DNA from: an uncultured Clostridium sp.
GTDB lineage: Bacteria > Bacillota > Clostridia > Lachnospirales > Lachnospiraceae
Direction of reading: 5' to 3'
Assembly (NCBI GenBank): GCA_958349075.1
Contig: CATWBR010000032.1
Location: 1-17,132, forward strand
Length of the DNA: 17,132 nucleotides
This document shows, piece after piece, positions 7,514 through 15,736 of this stretch (position 1 is its first letter; every line of letters begins with the position of its first letter). Both the position numbers and the translations under genes were made by a program. A model generated the notes under the pieces. It saw only the letters and a program-made list of their open reading frames with translations, was not told the origin of the DNA and did not search any database.

Positions 7514-8503
7514 TTAATTCTCCTTCATTGTTAACAGCATAAGCTCCAGGGCCAGTTCCGTATTGACGTTCGCATTCAGCCTGGCCTTGGCTTTTTCTAT
7601 TGCGTTTAAAATCAGCTCCAGGCCTTCATAAGAACTCTTCTGGCACAGGCTGCTGACAGTTGTGTATTCATCTTTAAACACCAGCGTATTGATGTCCTTT
7701 GTCACCTTAAACATCAGGATATCCCGGTACCAGAGCTGCATGAAGTCAAGGCATTCAAACAGATCCAGGTTGTCCTCCTGCAGCTTTTTAATATAATCAA
7801 GCAGCATGGGAATGTCCATCTCTTTTATATTTTTAAGCAGTGTCAGCACTTCTTTATAAAGCAGGGAAAATTCCTCCGAGGAAGCCAGGTGAATGGCCTT
7901 TCCCAGATTTCCTCTTGCAAATGCCGCATAGATATCCGCTTTGCTCTCCGGTATCTCCATCATCTCCTCCAGGTAATCACTTATTACATGATCCTTCAGG
8001 GGGCGCAGTTTCAACTGGATGCACCTTGAAAGGATCGTCTGCAGGAACACCTCCTGGTTCGTCGTCATCAGAATGATGACCGCGTAGGAAGGCGGTTCCT
8101 CTATTGTCTTCAAAAGCGCGTTCTGCGCCTGTACCGTCATCTTTTCGGCCTCGTCGACCATATAAATCTTATAACTGCTGCTGTACGGCTTGACCATAAT
8201 CGAGTCGTTGATCTGGACACGGATATCGTCGACCCCGATACTGGCCGGCTTCTCGTGCGTCACCCAGATAACATCCGGATGGTTGCCCGACATAATCTGT
8301 TTGCAGGAGTGGCACTGCATGCATGGTTCCTTATCACTTTTTTCACAGAGAAGCGTCATGGCGAATGCTTTGGCGAGCGTCTTTCTGCCCATCCCCTCTT
8401 CCCCCGATAAAATATAGGCGTGGGATACCTTGTGATACTCTATTGCTTTCTGTAAATGGTCCTTCACCATGTCATGTCCGATTATATCATGAAAACCTGC
8501 CAT
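7514..8503 (-). CDS. holB: DNA polymerase III subunit delta'
   Basis: A clamp-loader subunit of the replicative DNA polymerase and a AAA+ family protein. From the chosen start the protein is 329 residues. It shows a P-loop-like GEEGMGRKT (34-42), a zinc module with C53, C61, C64 and C67 (CMQCHSC), a DEAEKM Walker B-like stretch, a QNALLKTIEEPP helix and the SRC sensor motif typical of delta'. The start at 8503 is chosen because AGGAGG at 8509-8514 sits 5 bases upstream and the protein then begins MAGFHDIIGH, as in homologues. An upstream in-frame ATG at 8542 would add 13 unlikely residues. Gene order with ricT, the TrmN6-like gene and rsmI matches other Firmicutes. Confidence 0.93.
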   Translation of the reverse strand: MAGFHDIIGHDMVKDHLQKAIEYHKVSHAYILSGEEGMGRKTLAKAFAMTLLCEKSDKEPCMQCHSCKQIMSGNHPDVIWVTHEKPASIGVDDIRVQINDSIMVKPYSSSYKIYMVDEAEKMTVQAQNALLKTIEEPPSYAVIILMTTNQEVFLQTILSRCIQLKLRPLKDHVISDYLEEMMEIPESKADIYAAFARGNLGKAIHLASSEEFSLLYKEVLTLLKNIKEMDIPMLLDYIKKLQEDNLDLFECLDFMQLWYRDILMFKVTKDINTLVFKDEYTTVSSLCQKSSYEGLELILNAIEKAKARLNANVNTELALELMLLTMKEN

Positions 8504-8555
8504 ATCTTCCTCCTGAAACGGCGAAATCCCCACCGCGCACAAAATTGTCTCATAT

Positions 8556-8584
8556 AGTATAACACAAGATTAAAATGCTGCCTA
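8556..8584 (-). promoter_or_regulatory. Probable promoter of the holB-ricT-rsmI genes
   Basis: On the minus strand TGTTATACT is an extended -10 (TATACT at 8561-8556, preceded by TGT). TAGGCA at 8584-8579 is a partial -35 (4/6) at 17-base spacing. It lies between the end of the kinase-like gene and the holB start, leaving a leader of about 45 bases. It would allow holB and the downstream genes to be expressed independently of the genes upstream. Confidence 0.5.
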
Positions 8585-8611
8585 GTAGGGAATCCCAGGT
8601 TAATGAAGGGT

Positions 8612-9196
8612 TTACGTCAGCGTTGTAACCGTCTCCGTGATTTCAGAAAGACACTGATCCATCTCTATATTGGCGTACCGTTTCTCAATTCCCGCCTCGA
8701 TCAGCCTCTCTTCGCTGAAATCTTCCTCGTCCGCCAGGAAGCGGCGGCAGAGTTCCGCGTATTTGGGCTGTTTCTGCTGTTTTTCCCTCTCCAGGGCGCG
8801 GGTCAGCCTTTCCCCGTCCTCCACCTGGATATAGAGCGGCACCAGTTTGTCCGCGCCAAAATATTCCCTTATGCTCCGATAGGATTCCAAGGTTCCAATC
8901 ATCAGATAATTATCGTCCGCCAGGTTAATCTGGCCGTCGTTTACCGTACTGTAACTCCATGGCCCGAACACCGTTTCATACGTCCTGAGCTCAATCAGTC
9001 TGCCTTCCTGCCGAAACCGTTCCAACTGTCCGGCTGTAGTAAAATGGTACTCCACGCCCTCTGTCTCCCCGTCCCGTATCGGCCTTGTCGTATAGGTGAC
9101 AACCGTTTTAAGCCAGGGCATGCGCTCCAGCAGTTTTTTATAGATTGTGTCCTTCCCGGACGCGCTTTTTCCCATTACATAAAATATATTTCCCAT
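8612..9196 (-). CDS. Guanylate-kinase-like nucleoside monophosphate kinase
   Basis: A 194-residue P-loop kinase resembling guanylate kinase (GMP + ATP to GDP + ADP). It has a P-loop at 9-17 (GKSASGKDT), the GMP-binding stretch YTTRPIRDGETEGVEYHF (35-52) and a lid/C-terminal helical part. It differs from housekeeping Gmk in several places. The P-loop ends GKD rather than GK[ST] or GKG. The usual 'GNYYGTS' stretch reads ETVFGPWSYST (74-84). The C-terminal half is charged and divergent. It lies where tmk stands in the related B. subtilis operon. Bacterial gmk is normally elsewhere, so this may be a paralogue with another substrate. The ribosome binding site is weak (GGAG only 3 bases from the ATG, GAGG farther). 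About 108 bases separate it from holB. A true GMP kinase role is possible but unsure. Confidence 0.75.
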   Translation of the reverse strand: MGNIFYVMGKSASGKDTIYKKLLERMPWLKTVVTYTTRPIRDGETEGVEYHFTTAGQLERFRQEGRLIELRTYETVFGPWSYSTVNDGQINLADDNYLMIGTLESYRSIREYFGADKLVPLYIQVEDGERLTRALEREKQQKQPKYAELCRRFLADEEDFSEERLIEAGIEKRYANIEMDQCLSEITETVTTLT

Positions 9197-9219
9197 TACT
9201 CCATACCTCTGTTATCTGT

Positions 9220-10800
9220 TTAAAGTCCCGCCGGCCCTGCGGTATCATTTCCTGCCTGTACCATATCTGAAACGGCAACGGTTCCGTCCGCTCCGATCCC
9301 CTCCACGGTCAGGCCGATCTCACTGTTTTCCCGTATCAGCTCCACGGCTTGATGCGAAATCAGTTCCCCGGGGACAATCATCGGCACTCCGGGCGGATAT
9401 ACGGTAATGAAACCTCCGCTGACGGCTCCTGCCGCATCCTTAAGGGGTATATTTTTAAGCTTTTGTCCCCACGCATCGGAAATCTTCCCTATCTTCCGGA
9501 GCCCGGAAAGCCAGGTGGCCGCCGTGCCATCCCATGACTGCCCTGTCTCCGCCTTTTTCCCTGCTTCCGCTATCTCCTCCATGCCGCTTTCCCTGCTGCC
9601 CGCCAGTTCATCCAGACAGCAAAGCGCTTCGTATAATCTTCTGAAACCGTCTTCCGTATCCATAAGAGACGTCATCAGAATCAAATAGCTGCCGCAGGCC
9701 ATCTCAGGTTCCAGATGACAGCGGCTGCGCAGCAGTTTTGCCGCCTCGGCCCCGTTCATGCTGCAATTCTTTGTGGAAACCACAATCTTGGATGCATCCC
9801 TGTCTTTTATATGGAAACGGCCGCAGATACTGTCATCAACCAGCCGCAGATGTTTGAATTTCCTTCCGCATTCCATCAGTTTCCCCAGGGAAACGGCGTA
9901 TTGTTCCATCCTCTCTCGTCCCTCTCCGTCCATATAACGGATGCAGTTTTCGATGGAGGCCAGAAACACATAGGAAGGGCTGGAACTCTGGAATACGGAA
10001 AGGTACCGCTCTACCCCCGCCTTATCTGCAAACCCGCCCTTAATATGCATCACGGCTGTCTGGGTCAGGGACGGCAGCGTCTTATGGAGGCTCTGAATCA
10101 CAATGTCCGCCCCACATTCCAGCGCGGAGCGGGGAAAGTTATCCCCAAACGGGAAATGCGCCCCATGAGCCTCATCCACAATCAGCGGCACGCCGTGACG
10201 GTGGGCAATCTCTGCAATGGCCCCTATGTCTGAAACCATCCCCTCATAGGTCGGGGATGTGATAAACACCGCCTGGATTCCGCCGCCATCCTCTGTCCCG
10301 GACTGCATAACCCTCTCATCAGCCGTATTTTCAAAGGCTGCTTCGACTGCCGCAGGGTCAATTCCTCCCTGAATTCCGTAGTCCTCCGCATAATCCGGGT
10401 AGACATACACAGGATCCAAGCGGCCCAGCAGTACCGCGTGGTAGGCGGCTTTATGGCTGTTTCTGGCCATAATAATCTTTCCGCCGGGGGCCGTCACTCC
10501 GCTGATGGCGCTCAGGATTCCCCCTGTGCTTCCGTTCACCATATAATAAGTCCGGTCCGCCCCGTAGACGGCCGCCGCCCGGTCCATCGATTCGCGCAGT
10601 ATATCTTTTGCATGGTGCAGGTTGTCAAATCCTTCGATCTCCGTGATATCCACAGAAAACGGATTTGGAAAAGAAGTTATCCCCATTTCCACCTGCCGTT
10701 TGTGTCCGGGCATGTGGAAAGGATAACAGTCCGACCCGCTGTAACTGATTAGCTGTTCCAGAAGGGGAGTCCTCCACTCCCCCGTACTGTCCTTATTCAT
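9220..10800 (-). CDS. Orn/Lys/Arg decarboxylase-family PLP enzyme (YaaO/SpeA-like)
   Basis: A fold-type I pyridoxal-phosphate enzyme, 526 residues from the chosen start. Numbered from the ATG at 10812, it has FHMPGHKR (32-39), NGSTGG (93-98), the cofactor-holding DEAHGAH (213-219) and SLHKTLP (241-247), where K244 is the Schiff-base lysine. The C-terminal YPPGVPMIVPGE segment of the family is also present. It lacks the receiver-like wing domain of large inducible decarboxylases, so it is the short biosynthetic-type form. The start at 10800 is favoured because GGAG lies 6 bases upstream; the ATG at 10812 has no such site. This start overlaps the preceding stop by 8 bases. Arginine, lysine or ornithine may be the substrate; the sequence does not decide. 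Confidence 0.88.
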   Translation of the reverse strand: MNKDSTGEWRTPLLEQLISYSGSDCYPFHMPGHKRQVEMGITSFPNPFSVDITEIEGFDNLHHAKDILRESMDRAAAVYGADRTYYMVNGSTGGILSAISGVTAPGGKIIMARNSHKAAYHAVLLGRLDPVYVYPDYAEDYGIQGGIDPAAVEAAFENTADERVMQSGTEDGGGIQAVFITSPTYEGMVSDIGAIAEIAHRHGVPLIVDEAHGAHFPFGDNFPRSALECGADIVIQSLHKTLPSLTQTAVMHIKGGFADKAGVERYLSVFQSSSPSYVFLASIENCIRYMDGEGRERMEQYAVSLGKLMECGRKFKHLRLVDDSICGRFHIKDRDASKIVVSTKNCSMNGAEAAKLLRSRCHLEPEMACGSYLILMTSLMDTEDGFRRLYEALCCLDELAGSRESGMEEIAEAGKKAETGQSWDGTAATWLSGLRKIGKISDAWGQKLKNIPLKDAAGAVSGGFITVYPPGVPMIVPGELISHQAVELIRENSEIGLTVEGIGADGTVAVSDMVQAGNDTAGPAGL

Positions 10801-12748
10801 CCTCGGCTCCATTCTGTATTTCTGTTCCGTTTAATCTTATTTCCAGCGGCGTTGTCGTCTCCCAGGCCATCTGCCCGGAGTCGCTGTCATAGCTGCATCT
10901 GTGATACAGACAGTAAATCCTGTCTCCCTCGGCCATGACCATCTCCAGCATATCGCTGCCGTCCGTCTCCGGCCGCACTCCCGTATCATTAACCGGTTCA
11001 ATTCCACCGCCCAGCGAAATCACCGAGATCTCCCCATGGATATCCTCGGGATCCGCCACCGACGGAATGTACTCGCCAAAAATAGCCTGGACATTGTCGA
11101 AATAATACATATTTCTCATATAGCCCCTGAACGGAGCGCCTGATTTCTCCAGAGTCATGGTCTGTAAATTAAGACGGTAAATCTGACTGTCGCACTCAGC
11201 CCCGTACTGATCCGTCCTGGCGCTGTAATAGAGCCAGTCCCCCGCTATACAAAAACTGTCGGCCACCAGGCCTTCCTGCCTTATCAGCCCTCTTGTACCG
11301 GCTCCGTCCTTCCAGTAAATCTTTTTATCCCTGCCCGCATCGTCGATGTAGTACGTGACGTCTCCGTCTTTTCTCGGAGCCGGGCTTACCGATTTGATTA
11401 CGCCTTCCTCCAGCCGGTAGATTCTGTCTCCTGCACGGACCTCGCCGCTTCCTTCCGCCACAACCGGATTGTCCGACGCATCAAACAGGGACAGGACCAG
11501 CCCCTGCTCCCTGAGCTCAATCCGGTATCCGGCCTCCGTACCCGAATATTCCACTCCCAATGTTACACTTTCAAGCGTTCTGTCCCTCATGTAATAAGCC
11601 GTATCTTCCCAGGCAAAGTAATGCTCCACTTCCGAGGCCAGGGATTCCGTATTGCCGGTGCTAAGTTCTTTCCGGTACAGCGTTCCGTCGGCCAGGTAAT
11701 AAAGCCACCTGGACGTAACCTGAAAACTCCCGGACTCAAGGGTGCTGTCCGTCGAATAGATCTCCTCCTGCTTACCGCCGTCCGGTTCGGCCCTGTAGAG
11801 CGTTGTCTTGACCTGTGAGGAATTTGGAATCTGATACTGGCTGATATACCACAGATACCCGACCCTTACATCGGCCTGGATTACATGGCCGTTCATCACA
11901 ACGCGTGTCTCCTCACCGGAATCGGGCTCTTTTTTATAGATATCACCGGACTTCACCTCATAGCGGATTTCTTCATCAAAGGACAGGTTCATGTTTTCCA
12001 CCACATCATTGTTGCTTCCAATCATGGTCAGTTCACCGTTCCTGGAAAAAGTGAGGATCTGTTTTCCCAGCGCAACAGGTCCGTCGGCCAGTCTTCCTTC
12101 TTTCGTCGTATAATAAAGCTTTCCGTCCGGCTTCTGCTCCCAGCCCGGGTTCAGACGCTCCCCCTCTATAACAACCGGAGCCTCACTGCCCTGGGATGCC
12201 GTCTCTATCGCAACAGCGGGAATTTCATCTCCCTTTCTGCTGCCGCGGAACCACTGCAGGCCTCTGTATAAGACCGCCACCGTGAATATCAGGATGAGCA
12301 CCGTCATAACTACCTTCAGCAGGCTGTAAAGATATGCGGCAAACGATCCCTTGTCCTCCTCCGGCTCCTCCCGGATGAGGCCGGCTTTCTCCTCGATCTT
12401 CATCCACATCGTTACCGCCATTTCTTCCTTCAGCCTCTGGTATTCCCCATCAAATTCAAGATGGGCGGGCTCATGCCCCAGCTCCTTTTCGACCACGCGG
12501 TAAATCTCTTCCTCGATACGGTCCGTGAGTTCCTCCTCATCGACCGGCAGGGTATTGGCCTTTTTGTATAGCCTTAAGTAGACCTCGATCAGGATTGGTT
12601 CCGTTTTCTCCCTGTCTTCCACAAGGGAGCCAATCTTCCCGTAGGTATCCTGCACCGTCAGGATATAAAAATTCTGAAACGCGTCCGCATCCCCTGTTCT
12701 TGCCAAATCCATTGTCTTTTTTAAAAGAGTACGCTGATTCAAACGCAT
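10793..12748 (-). CDS. Membrane-anchored protein with sigma-region-2-like N-terminus and propeller-like C-terminus
   Basis: Function unknown, 651 residues. Residues about 15-66 (GDADAFQNFYILTVQDTY...ILIEVYLRLYKKANTLP) resemble region 2 of ECF sigma factors, without an obvious region 4. Residues 68-132 are acidic and helical. One strong transmembrane segment lies at about 141-161. Residues 201-245 (GWEQKPDGKLYYTTKEG, then LTFSRNGEL) resemble cell-wall/choline-binding repeats. The rest to 651 is made of strand-rich units with recurring LYYxxDGTLYR, WLYYSA and IYRLxxxT patterns, like DUF5050-type beta-propellers. This suggests a cytoplasmic head and an outer sensor, but basic residues flank the C-terminal side of the membrane segment, so topology is uncertain. 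The gene overlaps the PLP enzyme gene. The start may be the TTG at 12742 (see the separate entry). Confidence 0.72.
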   Translation of the reverse strand: MRLNQRTLLKKTMDLARTGDADAFQNFYILTVQDTYGKIGSLVEDREKTEPILIEVYLRLYKKANTLPVDEEELTDRIEEEIYRVVEKELGHEPAHLEFDGEYQRLKEEMAVTMWMKIEEKAGLIREEPEEDKGSFAAYLYSLLKVVMTVLILIFTVAVLYRGLQWFRGSRKGDEIPAVAIETASQGSEAPVVIEGERLNPGWEQKPDGKLYYTTKEGRLADGPVALGKQILTFSRNGELTMIGSNNDVVENMNLSFDEEIRYEVKSGDIYKKEPDSGEETRVVMNGHVIQADVRVGYLWYISQYQIPNSSQVKTTLYRAEPDGGKQEEIYSTDSTLESGSFQVTSRWLYYLADGTLYRKELSTGNTESLASEVEHYFAWEDTAYYMRDRTLESVTLGVEYSGTEAGYRIELREQGLVLSLFDASDNPVVAEGSGEVRAGDRIYRLEEGVIKSVSPAPRKDGDVTYYIDDAGRDKKIYWKDGAGTRGLIRQEGLVADSFCIAGDWLYYSARTDQYGAECDSQIYRLNLQTMTLEKSGAPFRGYMRNMYYFDNVQAIFGEYIPSVADPEDIHGEISVISLGGGIEPVNDTGVRPETDGSDMLEMVMAEGDRIYCLYHRCSYDSDSGQMAWETTTPLEIRLNGTEIQNGAEDE

Positions 12749-12755
12749 TCCTCCT
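12740..12755 (-). promoter_or_regulatory. Ribosome binding site that questions the start of the 651-residue gene
   Basis: AGGAGG at 12755-12750 is separated from the ATG at 12748 by a single base, too close for normal initiation. The third codon, TTG at 12742-12740, is 7 bases from the same site, which is ideal spacing. A TTG start would shorten the protein by two residues. Confidence 0.5.
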
Positions 12756-12765
12756 TTATCATCTG

Positions 12766-13623
12766 CTATTTTACCGTGAGGAAACGGCCGTTGAAGCTCA
12801 GCAGTTCCAGATCAGGATAAATTATTCTGAGCTTTCTCTCCGCTTCTTTCCGCCCTTCCTCGGTTCCATTTCTGCAGTAAATTGTTTCCCTTATCCTTCC
12901 GTCCTTCAATATAACTATCTCATCACAGTAACGCAGGGCATAATCGGGATCATGGATTGTAATCAGGCCGCCGTACTTGTTTTCCCGGATAATTCCGGAA
13001 ATCCGGCTCAGGATCATTCTCCTGTTTCCATAATCCAGTGCGCTGTCCGGCTCGTCAAACATCATCACCGGAGCATTCTGCATCAGGGCGCGGCAAAGAA
13101 GCGCCAGTTGTTTCTGACCTTCACTTAAGGTCAGAAAATCCCTGTCCGCCTCCTCCAAAAGCCCCAACTGTTCCAGGAGCCCCCGCGCTTCCCGCCTGTG
13201 TGCGGCAGAGGGCGCCTCATACCAGAAAAGACGCGGATTTGCCCCCATGACAACCACTTCCTCTGTCCTGATATGATATAAAATACTGTTTTTCTGGGGA
13301 ATATAACTGATACAGGACGCCAGTTCCCTGCGGCTAACCGCCGTCAGGTCACGGCCGCATACAGACACCGCTCCTTTCCGGATCGGTATCAGTCCGCATG
13401 CCGCTTTTAGAAGTGTGGTCTTTCCCGAACCGTTCACTCCCAGAAGCGCCGTCAGACAGCCCTTTTTAACTGTTAAATTCACACCGTCCAAAACTGCTCC
13501 CTGCGTTTCCTTAGAGATTCTGCCAAAAGCAGTTGTCCCCTTTTGATAGGAAACCTGTAAATCCCGTATCTCCAGAAGGCAGTCCTTCTCTTCATTATAA
13601 CCGTTCATCCTTCGTCCGTCCAT
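12766..13623 (-). CDS. ABC transporter ATP-binding protein, iron-siderophore/cobalamin class (FecE-like)
   Basis: A cytoplasmic ATPase of a FecCD-type importer, 285 residues from the chosen start. It has Walker A GVNGSGKTT (62-70), Q-loop glutamine Q110, signature LSEGQ (166-170; LSGGQ in most relatives), Walker B VMMFDE (D190, E191) and switch histidine H224 (ITIHD). The C-terminal tail after about 245 is short and charged. The reading frame stays open upstream into the permease gene, but the ATPase domain begins with LLEIRDLQVSY. Starts at 13647, 13623 and 13608 are all possible, none with a good ribosome binding site; 13623 is a compromise just after the permease stop. It follows the permease gene directly and precedes the 651-residue gene by 17 bases. 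Confidence 0.9.
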   Translation of the reverse strand: MDGRRMNGYNEEKDCLLEIRDLQVSYQKGTTAFGRISKETQGAVLDGVNLTVKKGCLTALLGVNGSGKTTLLKAACGLIPIRKGAVSVCGRDLTAVSRRELASCISYIPQKNSILYHIRTEEVVVMGANPRLFWYEAPSAAHRREARGLLEQLGLLEEADRDFLTLSEGQKQLALLCRALMQNAPVMMFDEPDSALDYGNRRMILSRISGIIRENKYGGLITIHDPDYALRYCDEIVILKDGRIRETIYCRNGTEEGRKEAERKLRIIYPDLELLSFNGRFLTVK

Positions 13624-13630
13624 CCTGTGT

Positions 13631-14641
13631 TCAAGGTTTATTCTCATCTCCCCTGACAAGCAGCCACACCAGCACCGGAACGCCCAGAACCGACGTGAGG
13701 ATGCTGACCGGAATTTCACTTCCTCCCAGGGATCTTGCCAGACAGTCCGCCGCAAGCATAATGATACTCCCCACAAGACCGCTCAGAATACCGGCTGAAA
13801 AACCATTTTCTTTCAGGAGCATCCTGGCGATATGCGGGGCCACAAGCCCAATAAATGAGATAGCGCCCGTCACGCTGACAATTCCCGCTACAATCAGTGT
13901 CGTCAGCGCCAGTACCGAGATTCTGACCGCACGCACGGACACCCCGAGCATCGCGGCCTCATCATCGGCCAGGGAAAGCATCTGTATCTGCCACCTAAAG
14001 AATAAAAGCCCGATAAAACCGGCTAGAACTACAGGAGCCGCCGTCATCAGCTTCTCATATGTCATGCTGGAGAAGCTGCCCATCGTCCAGTATTCAATCG
14101 ACGCAAGCTGCCGTTCCGGATCCGCAAGGTACTTCATCGCCATAATAAAGGAATCTGCCAGTGCCCGCACCGCAATCCCGGCCAGCACAAAATCTGAGGC
14201 CGAACGGTGTCCCGCCATTCCCGCCAGCACTACTGCGGCCGAAACGGCAATCAGGCCGCCCGCGAATGCGCTGCCGACCACCATACCGCCGCCCTGCCCG
14301 AAGCAGACAATGGCGAACGCCGCCCCGGCTCCTGCTCCGCTGGTAACACCGATTAGGTCCGGTGATGCCAGTGGGTTACGGAATATATCCTGATAAATAG
14401 AGCCGGCCATACTGAGGCCGGCTCCTGCTATAAATGCCATAACCGTACGGGGAAGACGCAGAGTTAAAAACACACTCCTTGCCGTCTCATCTGTTCCCTG
14501 TCCTGACAATATACGCCCTATCTCCCGCACTTCCAGCGGATATCTCCCCGTGCAGAGAGATACCAGGAGGAACAGTATCAGGATTATCAGGCTGATAACA
14601 TATATTTTCTTCTTATTTCCCGTTCTTTTTTGAACTGTCAT
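13631..14641 (-). CDS. FecCD-family ABC transporter permease
   Basis: A 336-residue polytopic membrane protein, about nine or ten hydrophobic segments, of the BtuC/FecCD/FhuB family that moves ferric siderophores, haem or cobalamin across the membrane. Family motifs are LRLPRT (61-66), a GAGLSMAG...RNPLASPDLIGVTSGAG block (73-104), the ATPase-coupling loop DDEAAMLGV (226-234), ISFIGLVAPHIARML (261-275) and the C-terminal GSEIPVSILTSVLGVPV. Length is normal. Only one permease gene is present, so it presumably forms a homodimer. The start has only a weak purine-rich site (AAAGAAAAG). It lies 12 bases after the binding-protein gene, in one operon with it and the ATPase. Confidence 0.93.
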   Translation of the reverse strand: MTVQKRTGNKKKIYVISLIILILFLLVSLCTGRYPLEVREIGRILSGQGTDETARSVFLTLRLPRTVMAFIAGAGLSMAGSIYQDIFRNPLASPDLIGVTSGAGAGAAFAIVCFGQGGGMVVGSAFAGGLIAVSAAVVLAGMAGHRSASDFVLAGIAVRALADSFIMAMKYLADPERQLASIEYWTMGSFSSMTYEKLMTAAPVVLAGFIGLLFFRWQIQMLSLADDEAAMLGVSVRAVRISVLALTTLIVAGIVSVTGAISFIGLVAPHIARMLLKENGFSAGILSGLVGSIIMLAADCLARSLGGSEIPVSILTSVLGVPVLVWLLVRGDENKP

Positions 14642-14653
14642 ATCTTTTCTTTA

Positions 14654-15712
14654 TCAGCGCGTGATCAGTGCCCGGTCGATCTCTGCGCCGTAAAACTCCC
14701 TGTAAAATTCCGCGGCTTCTTCCTTAAACTCATCAAACGGATACAGCTCTTCATGAAGCGCCGAAGACAGCCACATGCAGCCTAGAATCCCCGACGGCAC
14801 GGGGGAATCCCATGCCTCAAAGGAGGACGGCATCTCATATACCTGTCCGTTCTCCACCGCGTTGACACCGGTGAGACGGCTGTCCTTCATTACGTCTTCC
14901 TTCGTATAATCTGCCTCAGGAATTACCACAATCACATCCGGATTGTAGGCAATCAACTGTTCATAAGAAATGTCCGCCCAGCCGTTATCCTTTAAATCGG
15001 AGGCCGCATTCACACCTCCGGCCAGCCCGATCAGGCTGCTCTGGTACATCTGGGGCGTTGCAGCCCTCAGTATGCTGCTTGTACCGGCAATATAGACACC
15101 GGGAACATCCTCTTGCGGACTCTCCTCTGAAGAGGCCTTTTTAAGGACTGCCTCCAGCTTTTCTTCCTTCTGCGCATACCAGTGAAGCAATTTTTCCGCC
15201 TGCTCTTTTGTGCCTGTCAAGGCGGCAATCCCGCTGATTGTCTCCTTAAGCTCCTCCATGCTTTCCGGATTTACCACCAGTGTCCTGATATTCATTTCCT
15301 CCAGAATACCGGCCTGTTCCGACAGCTTCTTAGGAAGAATTACAAGATCCGGCTCCAGGGCGGCACATCCCTCCAGATCAAACTCCTTGGCGGTTCCCAC
15401 ACTCGGAAGCTCTAAAAATTCGGGGGCAGCCAGTTTATAAATAGGGCGGCTTGCCGCCTTAGCTTCAATTCCGACCATCCTGTCCTGCAGACCCAGGGCA
15501 ATACAGGCGGACGTCGTAATATAATAGCCGCTCACAATCCGCTGTGCCGGCTCCCCTTCCGTCCCGGCCCCGGATCCGGACACCTCCGATGCCTTTGCCG
15601 TCTCACCACCGGTTGTACTGCCGGATGCCGAGCATCCGGTAAATACTGCAACCGCCATGATTACTGCCAGCACTGCCGGCAAACGTTTTTTCATACTTTT
15701 TAATTTTCCCAT
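14654..15712 (-). CDS. ABC importer substrate-binding lipoprotein (FecB/BtuF-like)
   Basis: A 352-residue membrane-anchored binding protein that delivers substrate to the FecCD-type permease encoded next to it. The N-terminus has a basic start (KLKSMKKR), a hydrophobic core and the lipobox FTGC with C27 as the lipidated residue. A Ser/Gly/Thr/Glu-rich linker runs to about residue 57. The class III periplasmic-binding fold begins at RIVSGYYITTSACIALGL, with the usual LEPDLVIL and NPDVIVV strands that mark the two lobes. AGGGGAG lies 6 bases before the ATG at 15712, supporting this start over the internal ATG at 15694. The substrate (ferric siderophore, haem, cobalamin or another metal complex) cannot be read from the sequence. 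No Fur-like box was noticed upstream. Confidence 0.92.
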   Translation of the reverse strand: MGKLKSMKKRLPAVLAVIMAVAVFTGCSASGSTTGGETAKASEVSGSGAGTEGEPAQRIVSGYYITTSACIALGLQDRMVGIEAKAASRPIYKLAAPEFLELPSVGTAKEFDLEGCAALEPDLVILPKKLSEQAGILEEMNIRTLVVNPESMEELKETISGIAALTGTKEQAEKLLHWYAQKEEKLEAVLKKASSEESPQEDVPGVYIAGTSSILRAATPQMYQSSLIGLAGGVNAASDLKDNGWADISYEQLIAYNPDVIVVIPEADYTKEDVMKDSRLTGVNAVENGQVYEMPSSFEAWDSPVPSGILGCMWLSSALHEELYPFDEFKEEAAEFYREFYGAEIDRALITR

Positions 15713-15736
15713 AACTGACTCCCCTGTTGCATTCTT

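Noticed and set aside
13533..14393. A 286-codon plus-strand frame opposite the FecCD permease
   Set aside because: The S/P/A/T-rich product is a typical antisense shadow of a hydrophobic membrane-protein gene; the minus-strand gene has clear family motifs.
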